Shown: in pieces, positions 38,268 through 47,331 of the stretch
Position numbering within the stretch: position 1 is the stretch's first letter
Layout: every line of letters begins with the position of its first letter
From: Pseudarthrobacter equi
GTDB taxonomy: Bacteria; Actinomycetota; Actinomycetes; Actinomycetales; Micrococcaceae
Length of the DNA stretch: 64,000 nucleotides
Assembly (NCBI RefSeq): GCF_900105535.1
Contig: NZ_LT629779.1
Coordinates: 1,674,001-1,738,000 of the forward strand
Reading direction: 5' to 3'
The notes under the pieces: model-generated
Databases searched by the model: none
What the model saw: only the letters and a program-made list of their open reading frames with translations
What the model was told of the DNA's origin: nothing
Position numbers and translations under genes: made by a program

Positions 38268-39143
38268 GTGGATTCTTCCCCCAACACCTCACCAGCCGCC
38301 AGCCCTGCTGCCCCAGGGCGCATCGTCCTTGCCGCCACGCCCATCGGAAATGTCGGCGACGCCTCCGCGCGCCTGGTTGAGCTCCTGGGGACAGCGGACA
38401 TTGTTGCCGCGGAGGACACCCGCCGGCTGCACCGCCTGGTCCAAAGCCTCGGCGTCACTGTGGCCGGAAGGATCATCAGCTACCACGAGCACAACGAAGC
38501 GACCCGCACCGCGGAACTCCTCGACCAGGTCCGGACGGGCAGCACGCTGGTGATGGTGACCGACGCAGGAATGCCGTCGGTATCCGATCCTGGTTTCCGG
38601 TTGGTGGAAGGTGCGGTTGCCGCCGGACTGACGGTCACCGCCGTCCCCGGCCCGTCCGCCGTCCTTACTGCCCTGGCGCTGTCCGGCCTGCCGACTGACC
38701 GGTTTTGCTTTGAGGGTTTCCTCCCTCGGAAAGCCGGTGAACGCGCCGGACGGCTGGCAGACCTCACCGGTGAGCGCCGGACCATGGTGTTCTTCGAGGC
38801 GCCGCACCGGCTTGAGGCAATGCTCCGTGCGCTGCGCGAGCGTTTCGGGCCGGACCGGCCCGTCGCGGTCTGCCGGGAGCTGACCAAGACTTATGAGGAA
38901 GTCATCCGGGGCTCCCTCGATGAGCTGCTGCACTGGGCCGAAAACAACGAGGTCCGCGGCGAGATTGCCGTGGTCCTCGGTGGCGCGCCGGAGCAGGCCG
39001 CCGGCACGCCGGAGGACCACGTGGCGGCGGTGAACGAACTGGTGGCCCAGGGCATCAGGCTCAAGGAAGCAGTGGCTGCCGTGGCAGAGGACGTCAGGGT
39101 CAGCAAACGGGAGCTGTATTCGGCCGTCCTTGCCGCCCGCTGA
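38268..39143 (+). CDS. rsmI: 16S rRNA (cytidine1402-2'-O)-methyltransferase
   Basis: 291 residues. Motifs are IVLAATPIGNVGDASARLVELLGTADIVAAEDTRR, ISYHEHNEATRTAELLDQVRTGSTLVMVTDAGMPSVSDPGFRLV, VTAVPGPSAVLTALALSGLPTDRFCFEGFLPRK and FFEAPHRLEAMLRAL, diagnostic of RsmI in the tetrapyrrole-methylase fold. It methylates the ribose of C1402 in the ribosomal decoding site with SAM. Leaderless GTG start. Divergent from the PMT gene. Confidence 0.95.
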   Translation: MDSSPNTSPAASPAAPGRIVLAATPIGNVGDASARLVELLGTADIVAAEDTRRLHRLVQSLGVTVAGRIISYHEHNEATRTAELLDQVRTGSTLVMVTDAGMPSVSDPGFRLVEGAVAAGLTVTAVPGPSAVLTALALSGLPTDRFCFEGFLPRKAGERAGRLADLTGERRTMVFFEAPHRLEAMLRALRERFGPDRPVAVCRELTKTYEEVIRGSLDELLHWAENNEVRGEIAVVLGGAPEQAAGTPEDHVAAVNELVAQGIRLKEAVAAVAEDVRVSKRELYSAVLAAR

Positions 39144-39181
39144 GGCCACCTCGAACCCGTACGGCGCGTGCTGGGAAAGTG

Positions 39182-39197
39182 CTGTGCAGCTGCACAG
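39182..39197. promoter_or_regulatory. Perfect 16-bp palindrome upstream of gabD
   Basis: CTGTGCAGCTGCACAG in the 195-bp gap between rsmI and gabD, about 56 bp before a TAGTGT -10-like box (39253-39258). The spacing suits an activator or repressor site. No regulator is assigned. Confidence 0.5.
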
Positions 39198-39338
39198 TAA
39201 ACCCGTGATTGGGCAGTGCGCCGGAGCGTAGACCCCTCCTCCGTGCCCGCAGTAGTGTGACAGTTAATCGGCCTCCGTCGCTCCGCCGCTACGGCAGGAC
39301 ACCACGGCCGCCACAACCCTACTGACGAGGGAGTCATC

Positions 39339-40838
39339 GTGACTGTTACTGCACAGGCCGCTGTTACCGCCGAGCGTGAAAGCCGGCTTCTGGCCTCCGT
39401 TCCCACCGGTTTGCTGATCAATGGCGAGTGGCGTGAAGCCGCTTCCGGGAAGACGTTCGACGTCGAGGATCCCGCGACCGGCAAGGTGCTTCTGAGCATT
39501 GCCGACGCCGGCGCCGAAGATGGTGCCGCGGCCCTGGACGCTGCGGTGGCTGCGCAGGAGTCCTGGGCAAAGGTTCCGCCGCGTGAGCGTGGGGAGATCC
39601 TGCGCCGGGCATTCGAGCTTGTGACCGAGCGCGCCGAGGACTTCGCGCTGCTGATGACCATGGAGATGGGCAAGCCCCTGGCCGAGGCCCGCGGCGAGGT
39701 CACCTACGGCGCAGAGTTCCTGCGTTGGTTCTCCGAGGAAGCGGTCCGCGCGTTCGGCCGCTACTCCGTTGCCCCTGACGGCAAGTCCCGCCTGCTGGTG
39801 ACCAAGAAGCCTGTTGGCCCGTGCCTGCTGATCACGCCGTGGAACTTCCCGCTGGCCATGGCCACCCGCAAGATCGCACCGGCCGTCGCCGCCGGCTGCA
39901 CCATGGTCCTGAAATCGGCCAACCTGACGCCACTGACGTCGCAGCTGTTCGCCGCCGTGATGCAGGAAGCCGGGCTGCCCGCCGGTGTCCTGAACGTCAT
40001 TCCGACCTCAACCGCCGGCGCCACGACCGGTCCGCTGATCAAGGACGCCCGGCTGCGGAAGCTTTCCTTCACCGGGTCCACCGAAGTGGGCCGCCGGCTG
40101 CTTGCCGATGCGTCTGAAACCGTACTCCGGACCTCGATGGAACTCGGCGGCAATGCCCCGTTCGTCGTCTTCGAGGATGCTGACCTGGATGCTGCCGTCG
40201 CCGGTGCAATGCTGGCCAAGCTGCGCAACATGGGTGAGGCCTGCACCGCTGCAAACCGGTTCATCGTGCACGAATCCGTTGCCAGCGAGTTCGCGGAGAA
40301 GTTCGCCGCGAAGATGAAGGAGATGACCACCGCCCGCGGCACCGAGCCCGAGTCCAAGGTGGGCCCGCTGATCGATGCCAAGAGCCGCGACAAGGTCCAC
40401 GAACTGGTTTCCGACGCCGTTGCCTCCGGCGCGAAGGCTGTCCTGGGCGGCGCCCCGGTGGATGGCCCCGGCTACTTCTACCAGCCCACCATCCTCTCGG
40501 GAGTCAGCGAAGGCACCCGGATCCTTTCGGAGGAAATCTTCGGCCCGGTGGCCCCCATCATCACGTTTTCCAGCGAGGACGACGCCGTACGCCTGGCCAA
40601 CAACACCGAATATGGCCTGGTGGCGTACGTCTTCACCAAGGACCTCAACCGGGGCATCCGGATGGGTGAACGCCTCGAAACGGGCATGCTCGGCCTGAAC
40701 GCCGGCGTGATTTCCAACGCCGCGGCACCGTTCGGCGGCGTCAAGCAGTCCGGCCTGGGCCGTGAAGGCGGGCTCGAAGGTATCGAGGAGTACCTCTACA
40801 CCCAGTACATCGGCATCGCCGACCCCTACGCGGGCTAG
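39339..40838 (+). CDS. gabD: Succinate-semialdehyde dehydrogenase (aldehyde dehydrogenase family)
   Basis: 499 residues from a GTG. Typical features are LLINGEWREAASGKTFDVEDPATGKVL, KPVGPCLLITPWNFPLAM, FTGSTEVGRRLL (cofactor loop), MELGGNAPFVVFEDADLD (catalytic Glu) and MGEACTAANRFIVHE (catalytic Cys). The KSRLLVTKKPVGP stretch and NAGVISNAAAPFGGVKQSGLGREGG ending are those of GabD. It oxidises succinate semialdehyde to succinate for the TCA cycle. No GABA transaminase gene is in the window, so other aldehydes are possible. NAD/NADP preference cannot be decided. Confidence 0.9.
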   Translation: MTVTAQAAVTAERESRLLASVPTGLLINGEWREAASGKTFDVEDPATGKVLLSIADAGAEDGAAALDAAVAAQESWAKVPPRERGEILRRAFELVTERAEDFALLMTMEMGKPLAEARGEVTYGAEFLRWFSEEAVRAFGRYSVAPDGKSRLLVTKKPVGPCLLITPWNFPLAMATRKIAPAVAAGCTMVLKSANLTPLTSQLFAAVMQEAGLPAGVLNVIPTSTAGATTGPLIKDARLRKLSFTGSTEVGRRLLADASETVLRTSMELGGNAPFVVFEDADLDAAVAGAMLAKLRNMGEACTAANRFIVHESVASEFAEKFAAKMKEMTTARGTEPESKVGPLIDAKSRDKVHELVSDAVASGAKAVLGGAPVDGPGYFYQPTILSGVSEGTRILSEEIFGPVAPIITFSSEDDAVRLANNTEYGLVAYVFTKDLNRGIRMGERLETGMLGLNAGVISNAAAPFGGVKQSGLGREGGLEGIEEYLYTQYIGIADPYAG

Positions 40839-40859
40839 CCTCCTCCGCCGGCAGGAGGC
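40838..40859. terminator. Short bidirectional hairpin between gabD and transglutaminase gene
   Basis: GCCTCCT pairs with AGGAGGC around an 8-nt loop in the 48-bp convergent gap. Confidence 0.5.
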
Positions 40860-40886
40860 CCGGCGAACGTGGCGGGATCGCCGCAG

Positions 40887-43433
40887 TCAGTTGCCCTCCT
40901 GCTCGCGGATGCCGCCGTGCGCAGTCCACCCTGGTTCGACCGGGCGGGCGCGCACGGTGGCTTCTGCCATGGTCTCCGCGCGCCGCGTCCACGCGCGGCC
41001 CGCGAGCCTGGCTGGAGCGGTGGCGAGCCTGCCCAGCCGGCCCATGACGGAGGGCGGCAGCCACCTGGCCCGCCACCGCTGCAGCAGCGTTGCGTTGGCC
41101 CGCAGCGAATCCTCAAGCGGCCCCAGCTGTCCGGGCGCTTCGGCGGCACCAGGCGAACCCGCAGCGCGGCCGGGGACTGACGACCCGGCGTCGGATTCCA
41201 AGCGACCGTCAGCCTGCTCCGGCGGCCGGCCGTACCTGCGCCGTTCGAAGGCCGCCGTAACGGCGGCAACGGCACGGTGCGCCGCCTCATCCATGCCGTC
41301 CGGCTCGCCCAGCAGCGAACTGCGGAGGCGCGAGGCATAGGCGCGCGGTGATTCACTGGTGCCGGCCGGGAGACCGTAGTCCCGGCCAAGGTCCAGCAAC
41401 TCGCTCCATGCCAGCGGAACGGCATCAGCGGCGTTCCTTGGCCGGAGGCGCCGCGCACGGATTCCGGCGCGCACCAGCCGCGGCGACGCCGCGAGCAGGA
41501 GCACGCCCAGCACGCCGCCTGTTCCCAGCAGCCAGGGCACCACCTGTGCGCCGGCGTCAGTGCTTCCGCCGCCAACACCCGGGGCCGGCACCGGAGTGGC
41601 ACTGGGAGCCGGTGACGGAGCCGGGGCGGGATCGGGGACGAGGCCATCATTGTTTTCAACGGAGCCCGGTGCTGCAGGGGACGAGGTTTCGCTGGCGTAG
41701 TCCGGCACCACGCCACGGGACGGCGTGGGCTCGAACGGCACCCAGCCCAGTCCCTGGAAGTACAGTTCCGGCCAGGCGTGCGCATCCCGCGCGTCCACCT
41801 CGTACTCCGACAGCTCGCCCTGGCCGGCAACGGTTACCGTGGCACCGGTCAGCCTGCCCGGCGCATACCCCACCGCGATCCGGCTGGGGATCCCCTCCAA
41901 CCGTGCCATCACCGCCATCGCCGAGGCGTAGTGGATGCAGTATCCGCTCTTCTGCTCCAGGAAGTCGGACAGGACGGACAGGCCGTTGCCGTCATAGCCG
42001 CCCTGCACAGGCGACTGCAGGGAATACGTGAACTCCGATGAACGCAGGTAGCGCTGGATGGCCATTGCTTTCTCATACGGCGTGGTGCCCGCACCGGCTA
42101 CGCGCCCGGCGGTGGTCCGGACGATCTCCGGCACGTTCCCGGGGATCCGCGTGAAGTCGTCCGGAACGTCCCGCACCGGAGCGGAAGACCGCTCCAGCAG
42201 CGCTGCCGTCAGGTTGGGCACCGACGATGTCACCACGTACTCCTGGCGCCGGGAGGCTGTGGCGTCGGAGCCCTTGATGCTCAGTGTGGCGGGGTCCCAG
42301 GTCCACCGGCCGTTGAGGCCGCGGACCGTCTCCGGGGCGTAGGGGGCCGGAAGGTACGGGCTGCTGAAGGTGCCGGTGTCGATGGCCGTGACCTGCTGCT
42401 GTTCGTCGGCGAGGATCGCGTAGCCGGGATCGATCTGTCCGCCCAGTGGCAGCCGCGATGCGGTGCGGTCGTCCGGGCCCCAGGATTCGCCGTCGAAATG
42501 GTCCACCGTGACGGACCTCAGGTACAGGGGAGCGGTGGCACTGGTGGCGTAGGTGATCCGGCCGCTGCCGTCCGGTGTCCGCAGGCTGTTCCCCAGCGTG
42601 ATCATGGGATTCAGGCCGGTTCCGGTTCCCCACGGATTGAGCCGTGAGCCCTGCGGGAAGGTGCCCTGGTCGAAGCCGGGGACAGCCAGCGGTACCACCA
42701 GGGTGGCGGCCAGCGCCACGGCTCCGGTGAGGGCGGCCCGGCGAAGCTGCCCCGGGTTCCGTGCAGTCCCGCCCTGGCTGCGGAAGTCGGGAGCAAACCA
42801 CTGGCTGCAGGCCAGGATCATCAGGTAACCGGCCACCGTTGCAACGAATCCCCAGAAACCGACGCTTTGCGGCTTGATCATTGCCGGTACCACCAGGATG
42901 GCCAGCAGCCCCATGCCGGTGGCCGCGGGCATGCCGAGCGGGACGGCCAGGGCATCCACCAGGATCACTGCCAGTCCGAGGACGGCGCAGATCACCATGA
43001 CGATGCCCACGTTGGGTGCAACGGGTGCGGTCTCCGACAGGACGGTTTCGCTGGCACGGCGGATCAGCTGGTTGACGTCGGAAAACGTCGCGGCGCTGGG
43101 AATCACCCCCAGAATGCTTGACCCGCGGAAGAACGTCAGCGTGAGGATGGCCCCGAGCGAGAGGAAGCCGCCCGCGGTGACCAGCAGCGGCGCTGCGCGC
43201 AGTGCCCGAAGCCCGGCAAGCGTAAAGCCCACCGCGCCAACGGTGGTGGCCACCGGCCAATACCAGGCCCAGCCACGCAGGACCCCGTTCAGGGACAGGG
43301 CAGCCCCGCAGACTGCCAGCACGATGGCTGCGGCCATGGCCCAGGGGTAGGCGCCCACGCGGGCGGGTCTTGAACCGTCAGTCGGTGTGGACTGCGTACC
43401 CGTTCCCGGAGTCCGGGCCGGCGCCATGGTCAT
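40887..43433 (-). CDS. TgpA-like transglutaminase membrane protein (DUF3488)
   Basis: 848 residues from the ATG at 43433, which overlaps the DUF58 stop (ATGA). Six or so N-terminal helices precede an external transglutaminase core with KSGYCIHYASAMAVMARLEGIPSRIAVGYAPG (catalytic Cys), then VDARDAHAWPELYFQGLGWVPFEPTPS (His and Asp). A Pro/Ala-rich spacer, one more helix (VPWLLGTGGVLGVLLLAASP) and a cytoplasmic DUF4129-like tail follow. The triad is intact, so it may crosslink or hydrolyse peptides at the surface. It is encoded with DUF58 and MoxR, the standard trio. Confidence 0.9.
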   Translation of the reverse strand: MTMAPARTPGTGTQSTPTDGSRPARVGAYPWAMAAAIVLAVCGAALSLNGVLRGWAWYWPVATTVGAVGFTLAGLRALRAAPLLVTAGGFLSLGAILTLTFFRGSSILGVIPSAATFSDVNQLIRRASETVLSETAPVAPNVGIVMVICAVLGLAVILVDALAVPLGMPAATGMGLLAILVVPAMIKPQSVGFWGFVATVAGYLMILACSQWFAPDFRSQGGTARNPGQLRRAALTGAVALAATLVVPLAVPGFDQGTFPQGSRLNPWGTGTGLNPMITLGNSLRTPDGSGRITYATSATAPLYLRSVTVDHFDGESWGPDDRTASRLPLGGQIDPGYAILADEQQQVTAIDTGTFSSPYLPAPYAPETVRGLNGRWTWDPATLSIKGSDATASRRQEYVVTSSVPNLTAALLERSSAPVRDVPDDFTRIPGNVPEIVRTTAGRVAGAGTTPYEKAMAIQRYLRSSEFTYSLQSPVQGGYDGNGLSVLSDFLEQKSGYCIHYASAMAVMARLEGIPSRIAVGYAPGRLTGATVTVAGQGELSEYEVDARDAHAWPELYFQGLGWVPFEPTPSRGVVPDYASETSSPAAPGSVENNDGLVPDPAPAPSPAPSATPVPAPGVGGGSTDAGAQVVPWLLGTGGVLGVLLLAASPRLVRAGIRARRLRPRNAADAVPLAWSELLDLGRDYGLPAGTSESPRAYASRLRSSLLGEPDGMDEAAHRAVAAVTAAFERRRYGRPPEQADGRLESDAGSSVPGRAAGSPGAAEAPGQLGPLEDSLRANATLLQRWRARWLPPSVMGRLGRLATAPARLAGRAWTRRAETMAEATVRARPVEPGWTAHGGIREQEGN

Positions 43434-44905
43434 CGGACCACCCCCGCGCCGCGGCTGGCGTCGCCGGCCGGGGCGGGCAACGGCATGTCCTGGTCGAACG
43501 ATCCCCAGGCAGCAGCGGTGCCCACGGAGGCGGGGACGGCCACGGCGCGCCATCCGCCCTGTCGCAGGGTCTCCAGCGCGGGGGAGAAGTCTTCGGGTTT
43601 CTCAGCCACGATGACGGCAAAGGCATTGGTTCCGTAGCTGGCTGCGGGTGCCAGGGCGGTTGCCTCTTCGGGCGAAATGCGGCCCAGGACCGCAATCAGT
43701 GGCCCGCGCATGCGGTGCGCGGACAGCTTGTCCATGAGCCTGTCGTCGAAGGCGGCGGGTCCCGCATCCTGGCCATTGCGGCTGCGGGGGCGCAGCAGTG
43801 CCGGAGCGGAAACCGGCCCGGCGGACGGACGGAACCTGCCATTGGTCCGGACGTGGTGCGGCCCCGTGAGCTGGATGGCAGCGAGGCTCTCTGCGATGGA
43901 CTGCAGCCCTGACGCGCCGCCGTATTCCTCTGACTCCGGTTCCGGCGCCGAGGGCGAATGCAGGAAGGCGGGCTCGCCGCGGACATCCAGGAAGCGCAGG
44001 CCGTAGTTCCGCTCTGCCAGGTGTGCGCTGATGGACATTGCCGCCACCACCGACCATTCAAACGTCCGGCTGGTCAGCATGGAATGCCCGTCCTGGCTGG
44101 CTTGGCCGGCCTGGCCGGCCAGACCGCCGGCAGCGGTGGAACCACTGGAGAATGCCCCGAACCGGTGGTCCAGGATAATCGTGGCCTCCGGCGTGGTGAC
44201 GGATTCTTCCTGGCGGACCATCAGCGAACCGTGCCGGGCGGTGGCCGCCCAGTGGACCCTTCGCATGGGGTCGCCGTGACGGTATTCGCGCGTCATGACG
44301 TCGTCGTCGCTGGGGTTGGCGCGGGTCCTGGTTGCCGTCACGCCATCGTTCCCGCGCGCGCCGGCCAGGCCGGTAGCGGGGAGTACGACGGCGGCCGGCG
44401 TCACGGTGAGCGTGTCGCCGTCGTCGATGGACTGGCGGTGCAGTGACAACCCGAAGGGGTCCGTGAACTCGGCGGTGACCGGCCCAATGCGGAATTGGCC
44501 GCGCTGCTCCGAACGCAGGTGGTATTCATAGCGGCTGGTACCGCCGGATGCCGTACGCGAGGGAAACCTGAACGAGGGCGAAGAACCGAACCGCGGCGGC
44601 AAGCGTTCCTCCATGCTGGCCCGGCCGCTGCCTGCACCGGTCCGCGCCACGGCAAGGCGCACGGTGGTGGGGGAGGACGTTTCCACCGGCGAAGGATGGA
44701 ACTCCCGATACACCCGGAAACGGGGCTTCACCAACCGGATACCGGCCAGCGAAACCAGCGGGAGGACCAGCAGCAGGATGCTGAGGGTCAGAAGGTCCCT
44801 GCGTCCCATGATCTGGGCGGCGGCAAGGGTGAAGCCCCCGGCAGCAAGCATGCCCCACCCCCGTGCGGTGAATAGGTGCTGGGGCAGTCTGTCCAGGAGG
44901 GCCAT
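43430..44905 (-). CDS. DUF58 domain protein
   Basis: 491 residues from the ATG at 44905, 10 nt after the MoxR stop. Two N-terminal helices (GWGMLAAGGFTLAAAQIMGR, LLTLSILLLVLPLVSLAGI) are followed by a beta-rich region (RYEYHLRSEQRGQFRIGPVTAEFTDPFGLSLHRQ). The DUF58 signature is REYRHGDPMRRVHWAATARHGSLMVRQEE. DUF58 proteins have a von Willebrand A-like fold and are thought to be clients of MoxR ATPases. The longer upstream frame overlaps moxR and lacks support. Confidence 0.9.
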   Translation of the reverse strand: MALLDRLPQHLFTARGWGMLAAGGFTLAAAQIMGRRDLLTLSILLLVLPLVSLAGIRLVKPRFRVYREFHPSPVETSSPTTVRLAVARTGAGSGRASMEERLPPRFGSSPSFRFPSRTASGGTSRYEYHLRSEQRGQFRIGPVTAEFTDPFGLSLHRQSIDDGDTLTVTPAAVVLPATGLAGARGNDGVTATRTRANPSDDDVMTREYRHGDPMRRVHWAATARHGSLMVRQEESVTTPEATIILDHRFGAFSSGSTAAGGLAGQAGQASQDGHSMLTSRTFEWSVVAAMSISAHLAERNYGLRFLDVRGEPAFLHSPSAPEPESEEYGGASGLQSIAESLAAIQLTGPHHVRTNGRFRPSAGPVSAPALLRPRSRNGQDAGPAAFDDRLMDKLSAHRMRGPLIAVLGRISPEEATALAPAASYGTNAFAVIVAEKPEDFSPALETLRQGGWRAVAVPASVGTAAAWGSFDQDMPLPAPAGDASRGAGVVR

Positions 44906-44915
44906 GGCGTACCGC

Positions 44916-46067
44916 TTAGCGGTTCCTGCCCGAACCTGCCACGGAAGCGGCGTTGCGGGCGGCCTGGCTCCGCGTTCCGGCGGCAGTGCCTGAACCCGCA
45001 GTGTTGCCGGCATCTGCGGGTGCCTGCGGAACCGGGAGTCGCGACAGGATGCCCTGCAGGACGGTGTGCGCTGTTTCGCCGGCGCCGGCAGCTTTGCGGT
45101 CCAGGATGATCCGGTGCGCCAGGACAGCCTCGGCCACCTGAATGACGTCGTCGGGGAGGACGAAGTCGCGGGCGTCCAGGGCTGCGGTCGCCTTCGCAGC
45201 GCGAAGCAACTGCAGCATGGATCGCGGACTGGCACCCAACCGCAGCAGCGGGCTCTCCCTGGTAGCCCTGCCGACGGACACGGTGTATTCCTTCACGGCC
45301 TGCGAGACGTAGACCTGCTGGACGGTGGTGATCATGGCCGCTACCTCCGCGGCGGTGACCACCGCTGAGACCTTTGCCAGCGGGGACGCCGCCTGATGGG
45401 TTTCGAGCATCTCGATTTCGGCGTCCTTGTCCGGGTAGCCCATGGAGATCCTGGCCATGAACCTGTCGCGCTGGGCCTCTGGCAGCGGGTAGGTGCCTTC
45501 CATCTCGATGGGGTTCTGGGTGGCAACCACCATGAACGGTTCATCAAGCCGGTAGGACGTGCCGTCCACCGTCACCTGGTGCTCCTCCATGCATTCGAGG
45601 AGGGCGGACTGGGTTTTCGCTGACGCCCGGTTGATCTCGTCGCCGATGACGATGTTGGCAAAAACTGCTCCCGGACGGAACTCGAAGAGCCTGGATGACT
45701 GGTTGTAAATGGACACGCCGGTCACGTCCGAGGGGAGCAGGTCCGGCGTGAACTGGATGCGGCTGACGGTGCAGTCAATGGTTTTGGCAAGGGTTTTGGC
45801 CAACAGGGTCTTGCCGACGCCTGGAACGTCTTCCAGCAGCAGGTGGCCCTGGGCGAGCAGGACGGTCAACGCAAGCTCCGCGGCGTCGGACTTCCCGTCG
45901 ATCACCGTGTTGACAGTGCTGAGGATCCGCTGGCTGGCGTCGTGGAACGAGTCAGCGTCCATGGCGGCGGCACGGTGGCCGTTCAGGTGGCTGACGGGAT
46001 CGGAAACGCCCGCCAGGTTGCGGTTCGCAGCGCTCACATCGTTGGCAGTGCGTCGGTAAGATTCCAT
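44916..46067 (-). CDS. MoxR-family AAA+ ATPase
   Basis: 383 residues from the ATG at 46067 (AAAGG 6 nt upstream). Walker A is LLLEDVPGVGKTLLAKTLA, Walker B IVIGDEINRASAKTQSALLECMEE, sensor 1 VVATQNPIEMEGTYPLPEAQRDRF and sensor 2 GASPRSMLQLLRAAKATAAL. MoxR ATPases act as chaperones that activate or assemble partner complexes, and the DUF58 and transglutaminase genes downstream are the expected partners. The tail of about 35 residues is Ala/Gly-rich. First gene of a three-gene operon, divergent from tatD. Confidence 0.94.
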   Translation of the reverse strand: MESYRRTANDVSAANRNLAGVSDPVSHLNGHRAAAMDADSFHDASQRILSTVNTVIDGKSDAAELALTVLLAQGHLLLEDVPGVGKTLLAKTLAKTIDCTVSRIQFTPDLLPSDVTGVSIYNQSSRLFEFRPGAVFANIVIGDEINRASAKTQSALLECMEEHQVTVDGTSYRLDEPFMVVATQNPIEMEGTYPLPEAQRDRFMARISMGYPDKDAEIEMLETHQAASPLAKVSAVVTAAEVAAMITTVQQVYVSQAVKEYTVSVGRATRESPLLRLGASPRSMLQLLRAAKATAALDARDFVLPDDVIQVAEAVLAHRIILDRKAAGAGETAHTVLQGILSRLPVPQAPADAGNTAGSGTAAGTRSQAARNAASVAGSGRNR

Positions 46068-46217
46068 CGGCAACCTTTCAGCCAGGGTTTCACCTGGACG
46101 GGACAGCAAGCCTGCCTTCGCCCGTCGGTGGGCGTTCTCATGTGCTCCCACCAGACTACTAACACAACTGCCTGGCCTGGCATAGAGTTCCGGCGAAATC
46201 GTGGTGCCCTCCGCCGT

Positions 46218-46223
46218 TAGGCT
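46218..46223 (+). promoter_or_regulatory. Leaderless -10 box for tatD
   Basis: TAGGCT, 6 nt, then the ATG at 46230 (a GTG at 46227 is 3 nt from the box and less likely). Confidence 0.6.
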
Positions 46224-46229
46224 GGAGTG

Positions 46230-47135
46230 ATGTGCAGTCCGCAGACCCCCGATGCCTACCGCGAACCCACAACGGAAGGCTCCCAGAGTGGCGCAGCGTC
46301 CCCGAAACGCGAATATCCGCCCGCGCCCGAACCGCTGCCGGTACCGGTAATGGATAACCACACGCACCTGGATTTTCCAGACGGAAAAGGGCCGGTAGGA
46401 ATCACCGAAGCTATGGACGCTGCTGCCGCTGTGGGTGTCCAGGGGGCAGTCCAGGTGGGCTGCGACCTGGAATCGTCGCGGTTCACCGTTCAGGCGGTGC
46501 AGCAGGATGACCGGTTGCTGGGCGCTGTGGCGCTGCACCCCAATGATGCTCCCGGCTATGCCGCCCGCGGCGAACTCGAGGACGCTCTCGCTGAGATTGA
46601 AGAGCTGGCAGCCCACCCGCGGATCCGTGCCATCGGCGAGACGGGCCTAGACTTCTTCCGCACGGAAGGCGAGGGGCTTGCACATCAGCGGTACTCATTC
46701 CGGCGGCACATCGACATCGCCAAACGGCTGGACCTCACCCTCCAGATCCACGACCGGGACGCGCATGCCGACGTGGTGCAGGTCCTGGCGGAAGAGGGTG
46801 CTCCGGACCGGGTGGTATTCCATTGCTTCTCCGGCGATGAGGAGCTTGCCGCCATCTGCAACCGCGAGGGCTGGTACATGTCGTTCGCCGGAACACTGAC
46901 CTTCCGGAACGCGGCCAACCTGCGGTCCGCGCTCGCGGTCGCAGACCCGGAACTCGTCCTGGTGGAAACAGACGCCCCGTTCCTGACCCCGCATCCGCAC
47001 CGGGGCCGGCCCAACGCCAGCTACATGGTGCCGTACACCGTCCGGGCCATGGCTGAATTGACAGGCACGGACCTCTCGGAGCTGTGCACCCGGATCAGCT
47101 CAAATACGTTGGGGGCATACGGATCCTGGAGCTGA
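46230..47135 (+). CDS. tatD: TatD-family metal-dependent hydrolase
   Basis: 301 residues. A nonconserved N-terminus of about 40 residues precedes MDNHTHLDFPDGKGP (HxH metal site), GAVALHPNDAPGYAA, IRAIGETGLDFFRTEG (catalytic Glu), LQIHDRDAHADVVQVL, VVFHCFSGDEELA and LVETDAPFLTPHPHRGRPNASYMVPYTVRAMAEL. It is a TIM-barrel phosphoesterase with DNase or exonuclease activity in characterised homologues, used in repair and quality control. It precedes rpf, rsmA and ispE; the tatD-rpf-ksgA-ispE order is common in actinobacteria. Confidence 0.93.
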   Translation: MCSPQTPDAYREPTTEGSQSGAASPKREYPPAPEPLPVPVMDNHTHLDFPDGKGPVGITEAMDAAAAVGVQGAVQVGCDLESSRFTVQAVQQDDRLLGAVALHPNDAPGYAARGELEDALAEIEELAAHPRIRAIGETGLDFFRTEGEGLAHQRYSFRRHIDIAKRLDLTLQIHDRDAHADVVQVLAEEGAPDRVVFHCFSGDEELAAICNREGWYMSFAGTLTFRNAANLRSALAVADPELVLVETDAPFLTPHPHRGRPNASYMVPYTVRAMAELTGTDLSELCTRISSNTLGAYGSWS

Positions 47136-47140
47136 AAAGT

Positions 47141-47155
47141 GTCACATTGAGTGAC
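47141..47155 (+). promoter_or_regulatory. Inverted repeat GTCAC-N5-GTGAC upstream of rpf
   Basis: Perfect 5-bp arms, 5 nt after the tatD stop. Either an operator for rpf or a weak terminator for tatD. Confidence 0.35.
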
Positions 47156-47162
47156 CTTTGAG

Positions 47163-47177
47163 GCATACGTGGTATGC
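47163..47177 (+). promoter_or_regulatory. Inverted repeat GCATAC-N3-GTATGC upstream of rpf
   Basis: Perfect 6-bp arms just upstream of the AT-richer promoter segment (TTGTTG at 47182, TATAAC at 47195). Candidate operator for rpf. Confidence 0.4.
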
Positions 47178-47211
47178 AAATTTGTTGGCCCGTTTATAAC
47201 GCTACGGTTAC

Positions 47212-47331
47212 AGTGGAAAACTATTAGCCGGGGTCGGGGAAGGCCAACGGGTAATTTAGCTTCCTTTTCAGCATCACAAGCCGGGATCCTGTCCCGTCCT
47301 GGCTGCTGGCGGGAAGCAGGCGGCGCAAAGG
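47212..47331 (+). ncRNA. Probable c-di-AMP (ydaO-type) riboswitch in rpf leader
   Basis: The rpf leader contains, in order, AGCCGGGGTCGGGGAAGGCC, ACGGGTAATTTAGC, and GGGATCCTGTCCCG followed by CCTGGCTGCTGGCGGGAAGCAGGCGG. The order and spacing resemble ydaO elements (CGG-GGAACC, GGGGTNAATC, GGGAU-CC-UGUCCCG, then CCCGACAGCUAAC-C-GGAGGC). The last block matches least well. ydaO riboswitches are known before actinobacterial rpf genes, and a terminator hairpin follows at once (47332-47369). Boundaries are approximate; a covariance search is needed to confirm. Confidence 0.55.

Noticed and set aside
44906..45235. N-terminal extension of DUF58 protein into moxR
   Set aside because: It overlaps conserved MoxR sequence and is a Pro/Arg/Ser-rich shadow.
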